A stretch of DNA of 64,000 nucleotides from Narthecium ossifragum (taxonomy: Eukaryota > Streptophyta > Magnoliopsida > Dioscoreales > Nartheciaceae), in assembly GCA_963920575.1 (NCBI GenBank), contig OY986963.1, positions 6,982,896 through 7,046,895 of the forward strand, read 5' to 3'. Made by a program: the position numbers and the translations under genes. The notes under the pieces were generated by a model. The model was not told the origin of the DNA. It did no database searches and saw nothing but the letters and a program-made list of their open reading frames with translations. Positions 1-9,245 of this stretch are shown in pieces. Each line of letters starts with the position of its first letter. Positions within the stretch are counted from its first letter, which is position 1.

Positions 1-1065
1 CGGATGCTCCCTCCAACCTGGATTGTAAGTATTTGCATAAGGGTCAAATCTTGGTCTTGGATTATAAGCATTCATCAAATTAGCTTGTTCTTGCACATAT
101 TCAGGAAATTCACTACCATAAGGATATGAATCAAACCTATGACCAACAATATTGCAAATTGAACAAACCTCAACCGGTTTTGCTTGTGTGGACATCATCG
201 CGTCCATCTTCTTGTTGAGGGCTGCGATTTGCCTTGCCAAATCGTCATTCTGATTAAGCTCATAGATGCCTCTCGCCTTATTCCTCGTGTCTCTCTGCTG
301 CGAGTTTGATCCTAGCATCTCATAAATTTCGTACGCCTCTGGTGGTGTCCTTTTGAACATCGCTCCACCTGCAGCATTATCTGCCATAGTCTGACAAGAA
401 AGATTTAGTCCATCATAAAAATATTGCATCTGATTTTCTAAGGAATAGTTATGATGTGGACATTGCATCAAAAGCATCTTAAATCTATCCCATGCTTCAT
501 GGAATGGTTCTCCATCAGATTGCTGAAAATTTGGAATTTACCTTCTCAAGTTAGTAGTCATAGCATGAGAATAAAATTTACTAACAAACTTGTTATAAAT
601 TGCATCCCAAGTAGTTAGTGATCCAGGAGGCAACGACATCAGCCATCTCTTCGCTTTATCCTTCAGGGTGTAAGGAAAACAACGCATCCTCAATTGATCT
701 TCAGTAATGCCACCTAGAGGAAAAGTCTGAATAGTAGCATAATAATCTTTCACAAACGTTAGTGCATCCTCAGAAGGTAAACCATGAAATTCAGGAAGCA
801 TAGAAAAATGTAGATTTTTAAGTTCATAATTTCTAGCCTCTGCAGGTAACGCAATGCACGAAGGTGAGGTAGAAATAGTAGGCCTCGCGTACTCCTCCAA
901 AGGACGTAAATTATTATTGAGCGCCATCTCCTCTTGTTCCTCCTCTTGAACTCCTAGATCTGATGTGGACAGGCTGTCATTGTTAGATTTCTTCTTCCAA
1001 CCAATTTGATCTACTTTATCGTTCAAGGGCAACAACTTTTCTTTCCGTGATCGGCGACCTTGCAT
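1..1065 (-). pseudogene. Ty3/gypsy (Athila/Tat-type) gag, interrupted by a stop
   Basis: The reading frame starts at 1065 and runs leftwards off the window. It encodes a retrotransposon Gag: residues about 80-175 carry the Retrotrans_gag pattern (LPEFHGL, ITEDQLRMRCFPYTLKDKAKRWL, SLPPGSLTTWDAIYNKFVSKF, each seen directly). An in-frame TAA at 538-540 splits it. The same frame then continues (GEPFHEAWDRFKMLL, CPHHNYSLENQMQYFYDGL, a short Cys/His segment CSICNIVGH) to base 1. The gene lies just inside the primer binding site and LTR at 1091-2785, as expected for a 5' gag. The stop suggests a non-autonomous or decayed copy, although only one lesion is visible. Lineage assignment to Athila/Tat rests on the gag style and the tRNA-Asp-like primer site. 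Confidence 0.85.
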
Positions 1066-1090
1066 TCACTACAAATAAACTCTAATCAAA

Positions 1091-1108
1091 TCCCCGGCAA
1101 CGGCACCA
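1091..1108 (-). other. Retrotransposon primer binding site
   Basis: The minus strand reads TGGTGCCGTTGCCGGGGA. This is the usual plant Athila/Tat primer site, complementary to the tRNA-Asp 3' end, with one change from the common TGGCGCC form. It lies 6 nt inside the LTR edge at 1115 and just upstream of the gag start at 1065. Confidence 0.8.
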
Positions 1109-1114
1109 AAAACT

Positions 1115-2785
1115 TGATGAATAAATTTTATATCTCGCAAGTATACGAATCGGTGCACTCAGTATAGTAGCAAGACGAGTATCGTACCCACAGAGATTTG
1201 TAGAGATTATTAGAGTGAAACGCTAAAGAACAGAAAAGAAAGAAAATAAGGAAGGGAAAATAAGAAATATGAAGTCTCGAAGATAGATAATCTAATAACG
1301 AAATAAGAAAATGATGAAAATATGATGGATGAATACTAAGGTTCCGATTTCACCATAACATCCTCATTCTATGCATTGAATCAATCAAGTTTCAGTTTAA
1401 TTCCAAGGGCTCGTTCTTCCGGTATGATGATCCGTTCGGCCGCGGTCTTCACCAAGTACCCTCAATTAACCCTAGCTAATGAACCCATAACTAAGTGTTA
1501 ATTAAGAATCCATTAAGCTCTGAAGAACAATCATGAACCAAGAATACTCTTAGCTTGAACCCGGCCTCGACATAAACTCATTCATTCATAGATCCTGCAA
1601 GATTAGGGAATGAACCCTCGCCCAATCTCACATACAACAATCTATAATACTTCTATTGGCCAGATAAAGGTATTTAAGATCTCAGTTATAATAATGAATG
1701 AAACAAGGAAAATAAACTGATTAAATAATCATGATCCACTAACATAGAATGATTCAGTTAGGCTACATCGGTACCTTAGAAAAGAAACTAGCCACTCATG
1801 TTCATCATGAGGGCAACAAAACTAATGAAGAAATAAAGAAGAAATAAGAAAAGAAAACCAAGCCTGGAACCCTTCTCCTCGCCTCAAAACGCTGCCAAAA
1901 AGTCCTCCCAAAAAGTCTCCCTTTGATAACCCTAAGTATCCTATTTATAGGCCTAAACTCGGGTTAAATCAAAACCGTTGATTTAATTCACTGGAAACGT
2001 CCGATCGATCCTCCTCGGGATGTTGGATCGATCGGTCTCATTGAGATCTCCCACTTCTATTTACGCCCGAGCCCGATCGATCGGACTAAGGGAGTCGGAT
2101 CGATCGACTTCGTAAAAATTCTTCATCTCTGGCTTTTCCCGAGTTCGATCGATGGTCCGATCGATCGAATTTGGTTCCTCTAAAAAGCATACGCTCTGTC
2201 AACTTTAATTCCCAAGTCCGATCGATCGAACTTTAAGTGCTGGATCGATCGGAGGCATAAAAATCCACATTCTCTGGGTATTTTTGAGTCCGATAGATCC
2301 AACTCTAGGAGTCGGATCGATCTAGCTCAATAGGAGTGATGGTTCGATCGATCGAACCATATTCAGCCAAAAACTACATGTTCTGTCACGGTTTTGCCAG
2401 GTCCGATCGATCGGACCTTCGCTCGGACTTCCAGCTTATTTTCCTTTCTGCCATTCAGACTGCGCATCGATACTGAAATTGCCGTAACTTCCTTTAGGAA
2501 ACTCGGAATCACGAACCATAAAATTCTCCAGAATCTAGACTTCAAGAGCTTTCCAACCATATATGGCACATAATCTGATTCTTCATGAGCAGGAACAGAT
2601 TAATCTTTAAAGTTGATCCATGCACTCTTTTCAGCTTCTTTTCTCCTTTTTCCTGCATTTTCCAAACAACTATGTGAAGCAACATATAGATATAAAAATA
2701 GGAATAAAGATGTTGATTAAAGATAATAATCTAGCAATTGAGATGGTTATAAGGCTATTTAGAGTGCACTCTCATGCACTCATCA
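1115..2785 (-). mobile_element. 5' LTR of the Athila/Tat-type element
   Basis: On the minus strand the LTR starts TGATGAGTGCATGAGAGTGC at 2785 and ends ATTCATCA at 1115, next to the primer site; both ends have TG...CA form. A TATA-like CTATAAATAG lies at 1941-1950 (minus strand). The interval 1990-2420 holds repeated palindromes of the form TCCGATCGATCGG. The block at about 2450-2580 matches 34090-34215 closely, so the solo LTR in CALS3-like intron 28 belongs to the same family. The matching 3' LTR would lie left of the window. Confidence 0.8.
1941..1950 (-). promoter_or_regulatory. TATA-like box of the LTR promoter
   Basis: The minus strand reads CTATAAATAG. The related solo LTR has the same motif at about 33751-33761, which supports it as the retrotransposon core promoter. 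Confidence 0.5.
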
Positions 2786-3780
2786 AGAGTGAGAGAGAGA
2801 TTTAGGGCTTCAAGGGGTGAATTTTGATGGAGAAGATGGGTAAAGCCTCCTCCTCCGTGGATCTCCTACCCAAGATGAGTAGTTAAATCCCTTTTCCTTG
2901 GAAATTTCATGATGTCTTAGGGCTTTCTCTTAGATTTCTCTTTTGATTCTTTATGTAATGACTCTTGTGATATGGTTTTTGTATGAATTTACATTTAATT
3001 CCATATTTCTTTAATGAATTCCATTATTGAATGGTTGAATCCCTTGTTTTGCATGTAATTGCTTGAGAATAAGATGATGCTTACTAGATGTTTGATTCAA
3101 TTCCTCAAAGAAGAGGCTATGCTAGAATCATAGCCACCTCTAGGGGATGAATCCTTGATCTAGGGATAGGATCTTGATGTACTAGAACCACCCCAAGTCA
3201 AAGCTATCTTACCCACCATTCTTGTCTTAGATGAGGGATGGGATTGAGGTATTAAACCCATCTCAATCCAAGACATTATCCATACAAAGCTTTGATCCTT
3301 TGCCAATGATATGACCTTAGTCCAGCGATCGTTGAGCTATGTTCGAATTAGAGCCTCGATCATGGATCTTCACCTTGTTATACACGCGATGAGATGATCC
3401 TAACCCGACGTCTCATTAGCGGCGAGCGATACTAATCCTACGCTCGTCGATCTCCAATTTAAACAATCCCTTAAGTGTCATTCATCTTGATTCATAGAGA
3501 TAATATTTAGACCCAACTTCGGATTGGAATTCCCTAGGACTTCTTCCTTGATAAATTTCCTCCTTAATTGCTTTTAGAGTACTTTAGTTAGAACAACTAT
3601 AAAATCAACTCAATTGTTTACAACTTTCGTAGAGACTAGATTGTATTTGTTAATTCGACCATCCAATTCTCCGAGTATTCGACCCGTACTTCCACTAACT
3701 ACGTTGTAGTTAACTAAGTAGTTCGGTAATTTGTTTTGTTCGTCTTTGATATACTTAACGACATATTTCAAGGCACGTCA
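2786..3780 (+). mobile_element. LTR fragment of a second gypsy family
   Basis: This AT-rich non-coding block begins where the Athila-type LTR stops. It ends near GGCACGTCA, after a segment with ATTCGACCCGTACTTCC typical of a retrotransposon LTR 3' end. No primer site follows, so it is a solo LTR or a truncated piece. The part at about 3305-3425 is repeated, diverged, at 53789-53907 (both contain GAGATGATCCTAACCCGAC). Its left end was probably cut by the Athila-type insertion. Confidence 0.5.
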
Positions 3781-3854
3781 ATTATTAGCTCTCCTTTGGC
3801 ATGTTACATGCTATACTCGACCGATATGATGAAATGCCATGTAGAGACACGTAA

Positions 3855-6245
3855 TGTGAGGGCCCGTCCCTCAGACCTGGCTCAACCTCGTGGGTCGAGA
3901 GCCGGTTTCTTGTTGGTTTGGCTCCGCGTCGGGCACGATCGGGCGATCGTGTGGCGGTTTGGACCCCGGGGGCATTTTGGTAAATATGCCCTCTGGTGGT
4001 CGGTTTCACACCCGTGTTCCACACACGGCCTTGAATTGATGTATGTGTTTGATTAGAATCTCTAGGGCGCGTCCGATCGGAAGATCGGAGCTCGATCGGG
4101 AAAGATCGAATCGGACGGCTGAGATAGATCCGGATTTTCTATATAAGCCCTGTCCCTTTCTTCTCTTCCCTTCTCTTCTTCTCCTGTCGTTTTCTCCTTC
4201 TCTCTCTCCTTCGGCTGAGCTAGGGTTTGGAGACTTGGGCTTCGGAGCGCGGATCTTGGCGGCTTGACCAGTTGGACGCGTGGAGGAGATACCCTACTTG
4301 CTCAAGTAGGTGTTTCTACCTCGATCCTTGGATCGGGTTCTCCTAGGATATGTTTCATGTGCTTTCGCCATAGGAATACATGTTAGAATGCATTGTAACT
4401 CCTTGCATGTGTAGCATTGTTCATTTCCAGTATTCCTACGTTGCGATTTCAGTATTCTAACGGTTGGTTTCCGTATTATCGCCGTTTTGTCGGTTTTCGT
4501 CCATTTAGACCTAGATAGGAGATTTAATAGTCAAAAACTGGATTTCTTCATCCCATTAGCTTCCCCATTGTTAAATACACTTGCTTGCGAAATTTCATCT
4601 CATTCCAACTTGATTTGATCCTTGAAATCCAAAGAAATGGATTTTCGGCACCGTTCTGATGAACTGTGCCAAGGCTCGACGGTCGATCGGTGCATCGACC
4701 GTCAAGTATTGTTTTACCCTTTCTGGGCCTGATGGTCGACCGTCGCATCGACCGTCGGGCTCTGTCTGGATTTTGGACTCCCACGGTCGATGGATCGATC
4801 GACCACGGGATCTTCTCCTTTTCGCCATTTACCTGACGGTCGACCGTCGCATCGACCGTCAGGTGCTGTTTGGTTTTGGGCTTCTCAGGGTCGATGGGTG
4901 GATCGACCGTCGCCCTTGGTTTTCTTCGCTTTGGTCTCACGGTCGATCACTGGATCGACCGTGACATCGTCCGTGGTCTGACATCGTCCGCGGGCCCTTG
5001 GATTTGGTTTTCTGGTTTTTCTTGGATGGATTTGATTTGAGATTAGTATCTAAACATGTCGGGAAGCATGAATGTGGATTTTATGAGCTTTTCAAGGGAT
5101 TTCCATTGAGATTAAGGATTGAATCGCATGTTGATTTCCTTTGAGTAAATGGATGTTGTGGTTTGCTTTTAAATACATATGTGGTTGTGTTTAATTGATG
5201 GATGGTGTTGCTTGGCCATTAGCTAGCTATGAGTGCTAGCTAATGAGGAATTGTGGAACCTTAGCCTCTTGCCGGCGAGTGCCGAGGGCTATTGTATATC
5301 TGTTGAACTTATAACTGATGATGTGGCATATAGAGACATCTAGGATAGATGTTTGCCTAGACTCATGCATTGTATGCATTAGAAGCATTTGAGGTTAGGC
5401 GGGCGATGGTTTGGGTCGCCGATCCGAGGCTCTCGGGTAGCTCGGATCTAGCCTTAGGGCCGTGGCTGGGTAATCAGGATTAGGGTGTGATTGTTTTAAT
5501 CGAAATCTCTTGTTGTTGAGGATTCACGCTAGTTGACTCTGATCAGTATTTGAGGTTTAGAGGTCGTGTTGTCTTTCAAGGCCAAGTGCTAAGGATGCAA
5601 TCGATGTGTTCCCGACGTGGTCCCCAGGCAGTGGTATCCCTGCTGGGTGAGGGTGATTCTGCATGGTAATGCTCCCCTGTCAGTGCTTAAGGTGATCTTG
5701 GTAACGTGTCCAAGAGAGAGGTTCATGACAGGAGCCCTTGGGACATCGATGGGTTATAGGACCCGTGGCATCCGTTAGACTTAGGCTGAGAGACAACACT
5801 GTTGTTGTTTTCCTCCTTTCAGTGTGCCGTAGAGTAGAACCCTACTGAGCTTATCGCTCACTCCTACTCAGGCTGCATTTGCAGGTGCAGGCGGCAGCTG
5901 TTCGTCTGTGGAGCCGGCAGGATCGGCCTTTGGCGGCGTGAGTACATCCAGAGGCGCTTAAGGTTGCTGGAGGATTACCTGTTGTACATCTTTTTGATAT
6001 ATGTATATGTTGTAAACTTTTGAGGATTTTGGGATCATGTATTATATCTTTACCTTGGAAGTCTTAGAATGGAATTTTGTAACTGTACAACTTGATGTTA
6101 TATAAATTGAATATCTGTTCGCCTCTGGAATACAATTGTTTAAATTATCCGTCTTTTCCGCTTTGTATCGCGCCGATTGAAGATGAATTGTGATAGGAAT
6201 CCTCACGCCCCGGCTTGGATGGGTTTTCTGGGTCGGGGTGTGACA
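3855..6245 (+). mobile_element. Solo LTR (Tekay/chromovirus-like), TSD CGTAA
   Basis: The element starts TGTGAGGGCCCG and ends GGTGTGACA. It is flanked by an exact 5-bp duplication CGTAA at 3850-3854 and 6246-6250, so it is a clean 2391-bp solo LTR. A TATA-like CTATATAAG is at 4139-4147, followed by a pyrimidine-rich stretch. Bases 4670-4980 are dense in palindromic CGACGGTCGATC/GATCGACCGTC motifs. It has no coding capacity. Assignment to the Tekay group is by the TGTCACACCCC-type terminus only. Confidence 0.8.
4139..4147 (+). promoter_or_regulatory. TATA-like box in solo LTR
   Basis: CTATATAAG lies about 285 bp from the LTR start and just before a pyrimidine-rich leader, a typical LTR promoter layout. 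Confidence 0.45.
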
Positions 6246-7340
6246 CGTAACCTAGTTGATTGTCTAGGCTCATGTATAATATTTGCATTAGAGGCATTTA
6301 GGGTTATGATGTGGGCGATGGGAGTATCACCAATCCGGGGGTCTCGGGCAATCCGGATCTAGCCCTAGGACCGGGGTTTGGTTAATTGAGGCCTAGGGCG
6401 TGATTATTGTCATATGATTATATTTGCTATTATTTTGGGGTTATTGTCGCAGCTGACCTTATATTATGTCACTTGAGGTGCAGTGGTCATGTCGGTTCTC
6501 CCGGTGCCAAGTGCCAATGGTGGTTGTCGATGTCCCTGACTCATGTCCCCGTATTAGGGGCAGTTAGGTGATGAGGGTCGGTGGTGAGTGTAGTGGTGAT
6601 GTGCGAACCCTGTGTCTATACTCGTAGAGGATTGCCCCCCTTGTTTCATCGTTGGGTGAGGGTGACCTGGATAGGAGCCCTTGGAGAATCAGCGAGGATG
6701 GTGTAGGCCTCAGGGCACTCCTTGGACTTTGGTGGAGAACGACACTGTTGTTATTTTCCTTCCTTTCTGTGAAAATTGAGGACATTAGAGCTTCGAGGAG
6801 TTTCTTCTACAACTTTATTTTCAGTTTAGAATCATGATGTATAATTTGTTAAACTCGAGGACGAATTGTATTATTTTATTCCTATGTATTTGAGAAAGTT
6901 CGTATCATTCAAATATTGTAATTTTGAGGATTGTAATAATTAGTTGTTTTTTTGATGTCTAGTTTGTTCATTTCTTAGTTGTAATTTATTATTGTATCGA
7001 GTAAATCTTGCACCATATGTTTGGTTCGACTTAGATAGGGGTGTCCAAAAAGCCCAAATGGCTCGACCCAAACCTGGTCCGGCCTGAGCCCGTTAGAGTC
7101 GTAGCCCGGTCCCACCCATGTATTAGCCATGCTGGACCGGGCTGATCCAGGTTCAGGGTTGGACCTATCTGACTTATGAAAAGATGCCATTTCACACCTC
7201 TATGATTGATTATGAAATCATCATTCAAATTTTAGTAATGTGATCTTCGACCGGGTTAATTAGGGCGGCTTTGATGATTTCTATGAAAAGCAGATCCATG
7301 ACCCCTTGGTCAAAAACCCGGGCCAGTCCGGGTTTTAAAG

Positions 7341-7700
7341 AGGGGCTAAAGAAGGATGGCGCCCCGCGGCGTCGCGGTGGTGGGGCAGGCGAGGCTGGAG
7401 GAGACGGAGACGGAGAGGGAGTAGGACGTGTCCACGCCGTCGCGGGCGAGGCGAAGGGGTCGGCGACGAAGATGGAGAGGGTCAGCAGGGGGAGTCACGG
7501 GTGAAGTTGAGGGAGGAGGCTGCGGGGGGGGGGGGGGGGGGGGGTAGTGGCACTCGGAACGGAAGAGGCGGGCAGCGGGGTGGAGGTAGGGGTGCTGGGG
7601 GCGGGGGAAGGTGATGCCGAAGAACGGGGAGAGGGAGGAGATAGAGGGGATGGGCCAGGAGAGCTGGGTAGGAAGCGGCCATAGCTTGAGTTTGGCGGTT
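7341..7700 (-). pseudogene. Captured beta-hexosaminidase N-terminal fragment
   Basis: The minus-strand translation begins near 7690 with KLKLWPLPTQLSWP and continues through SLSPFFGITFPRPQHPYLHPAARLF. After a proline-rich stretch with a 21-G run and an apparent frame change it gives LARDGVDTSYSLSVS. This order matches the N-terminal, non-catalytic domain of plant beta-N-acetylhexosaminidases (HEXO2-like: LWPxPxxLSW, later GVDESYxLxV). The catalytic GH20 domain is absent. It is antisense to the other two captured pieces. Family assignment is from motif recognition, not a search. Confidence 0.6.
7524..7544 (+). repeat. Uninterrupted run of 21 G
   Basis: A homopolymer of 21 G lies within the captured hexosaminidase piece. 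Its length may be uncertain in the assembly. Confidence 0.9.
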
Positions 7701-7719
7701 TCGTCGGAGGAGAAGTCGA

Positions 7720-8040
7720 ATGGCCGATGGAGACAAAGGGCCGATGGAGGAGCTGCTAGCTCTCCCCCGCCCCTCGGATCTAAGTCCGGCGCTGCTTCAC
7801 TTCCTCTCCGAACGGATCCCGATGGTGGGCCCACTCTCCGATCTGGAAGCCGATCTCTGGAGTCGGTGCTCCGATCTTGAGGCATCCCTCATCGATCTCG
7901 CCCGAAAGCTCTCCGCCGCGGTCGTGGACTACGCCGCCCGATCCTCTAACACCTATGTGCTCCTCAGCACCGTCGCCTCTGGCCTCGCCGATGTCTGGTC
8001 TAATGTCTCCTCTGCCCCCAAGGTCTCTTCTTTACTCAAA
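7720..8040 (+). pseudogene. Captured RINT1/MAG2-like N-terminal exon fragment
   Basis: The frame from 7720 encodes [18 protein letters not shown], then [26 protein letters not shown] and [20 protein letters not shown]. This pattern resembles the N-terminus of plant RINT1-like/MAG2-like ER-Golgi tethering proteins. It stops near SSLLKW and runs into the histone piece at 8051. It cannot encode a tether on its own. The family call is from recollection of the pattern and is the least certain of the three captures. Confidence 0.4.
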
Positions 8041-8050
8041 TGGTCGCATG

Positions 8051-8203
8051 GGAGGGGCGAAGAGGCACAGGAAGGTGCCGAGGGATAACATTCAAGAGAT
8101 CACGAAGCCGGCGATCCAGAGGTTGGTGAGGCGAGGCAGGGTGAAGCGGATCAGCGGGCTCATCTACAAGGAGACGTGCAGGGTCCTCAAGATACTCCTG
8201 GAG
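8051..8203 (+). pseudogene. Captured histone H4 fragment
   Basis: Bases 8051-8203 translate to about 51 residues with [26 protein letters not shown] and [12 protein letters not shown], unmistakably histone H4 residues about 13-64. Several normally invariant positions are changed (for example a Pro after KV, Gln in DNIQE, Lys in IYKET). No H4 start codon or C-terminal half is present. The frame differs from that of the upstream RINT1-like fragment. Confidence 0.88.
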
Positions 8204-8440
8204 ATAAGGGTGTCCAACCGAGCCGGTCTTCAAACCAGGCAGGGTTATACATGGGTCGGACCTGGTGGAAGGTCTATTGGGCCCGGCACTGGCCCGGCCC
8301 AATCCGGATGATTATAAGGACCGAACCGTGCATTGCCTCTAACCCGGCTCGGCCCGATCCGACCGGGGCGATTGGACACCTCTAGAGTTAGGTTGGTTCA
8401 CCCATTGACATGGATGGGTTTTCTAAGTCGGGGTGTGACA

Positions 8441-8790
8441 GATATGCCATCTGCAAAGCATGCTTTTTTATTTTGGAAATACCAACTTGATGGCATTCAT
8501 CGAAGCCAAATCTCTATATGTTAGAATAACACATGACACTGGGCATCCTTCCAACAATGACCTAAGCACGCGCAAAGCCCATATGAAATCGCCCTCCCTC
8601 TCATACTCCGTGTATGCAAAGGCAGTAGAGAATGTCATTTCTATCGATGTGACCCCAACCATAATCAAAACTGTTGTAGGTGCAATAGAAGTGCAATCCA
8701 TAATCAAAACTTTCAAAAATGCACGGAGCAACTCAATAGAAGTATTGTATGCTCAGAATATGTCCCTAACACTGTCCATGTCTTCTCGAA
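8441..8790 (-). pseudogene. MULE/FAR1-type transposase fragment
   Basis: The minus strand encodes SIELLRAFLKVLIMDCT, then VGVTSIEMTFSTAFAYTEYE, FIWALRVLRSLLEG and YRDLASMNAIKLVFPK, a stop codon, and KSMLCRWHI. These are consecutive motifs of the Mutator-like/FAR1 transposase core (VLIMDCTY, VGVTSTEMTFSVAFAY, TDRELALMNAI, LCRWHI). The frame ends exactly at the LTR boundary at 8440, so the LTR inserted into it and the rest is off to the left. The internal stop shows decay. Confidence 0.75.
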
Positions 8791-9055
8791 CAGTATGATA
8801 CTCGATATACCCATACTCGTTTAGATGCTTCAATAGTTGCTACATCTATGATCTCATTCCATGGATCTCGTTGGTTTATGGTGTTCCAAATTTGTCACGA
8901 CTTTAATAAATTCGTAGACATGTTGACCAACAACTTGATTTGTTTCGTAGACAATCTCCCAACATATGAGTGTCCCTCGAGGTGAACCATTCTGGGGTGA
9001 TTGTGCGCTCCATTACAACCATCGCCATCCATTCATCATTAGAGCCAAGCTTCAC
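8791..9055. other. Non-coding, probable degraded transposase upstream part
   Basis: No intact gene is seen. The minus strand holds short frames that could be decayed upstream transposase sequence, but nothing recognisable remains. Confidence 0.3.
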
Positions 9056-9245
9056 ATTTGGCAACCGGGTTAAGGGGGTTACCCCCATTTTATCCCCATT
9101 TTTTCACCAAACACCAAAATAATGATTACGGGGTTACTACTATTCCACCTACCACATTCCTCTCTACTTTTTTTTACCCCCATTTCTTACTCCCACTTTT
9201 TCTAACCCCATATTCCCCTTAACCCCGAACCAAACGGGGGAAGGA
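9056..9245. mobile_element. MITE, copy 1
   Basis: The block has imperfect inverted ends (TTTGGCAACCGGGTTAAGGG and CCCCTTAACCCCGAACCAAA) and no coding capacity. It is similar along its length to 58647-58858, sharing GTTAAGGGGG, CACTATTCCACCTA and AACCCC-type ends. This fits a small non-autonomous DNA transposon family, possibly PIF/Harbinger-like. No target duplication was resolved. Confidence 0.55.

Larger units (their letters stand above)
7036..8384. mobile_element. Gene-capturing hAT-like TIR element
   Basis: The left end is TAGGGGTGTCCAA and the right end is TTGGACACCTCTA, imperfect terminal inverted repeats of the kind seen at 11809-13140. Flanks are GACTTAGA (7028-7035) and GAGTTAGG (8385-8392), a 6/8 match suggesting an old 8-bp target duplication. 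Subterminal sequence is rich in GGGCCGG/CCGGCCC-type motifs. There is no transposase. The interior is GC-rich and holds exon-like pieces of three unrelated host genes (entries below), so it resembles a Pack-type element. It sits inside the older LTR. Confidence 0.7.
3781..8440 (+). mobile_element. Older Tekay-like LTR, split by two later insertions
   Basis: Three separated pieces, 3781-3854, 6251-7035 and 8385-8440, together resemble the 3' part of the intact solo LTR at 3855-6245. Shared stretches include the region at 6262-6370 versus 5367-5465, and the 3' tip GGGGTGTGACA (8430-8440 versus 6235-6245). The solo LTR interrupts it between 3854 and 6251, and a gene-capturing TIR element interrupts it between 7035 and 8385. 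Its 5' part is missing or lies left of the window. Confidence 0.65.

Noticed and set aside
4548..4981. Several frames with repeated DRP/RSI-type peptides at 4.5-5.0 kb
   Set aside because: Produced by palindromic CGACGGTCGATC repeats in a solo LTR; frames exist on both strands and no protein family fits.
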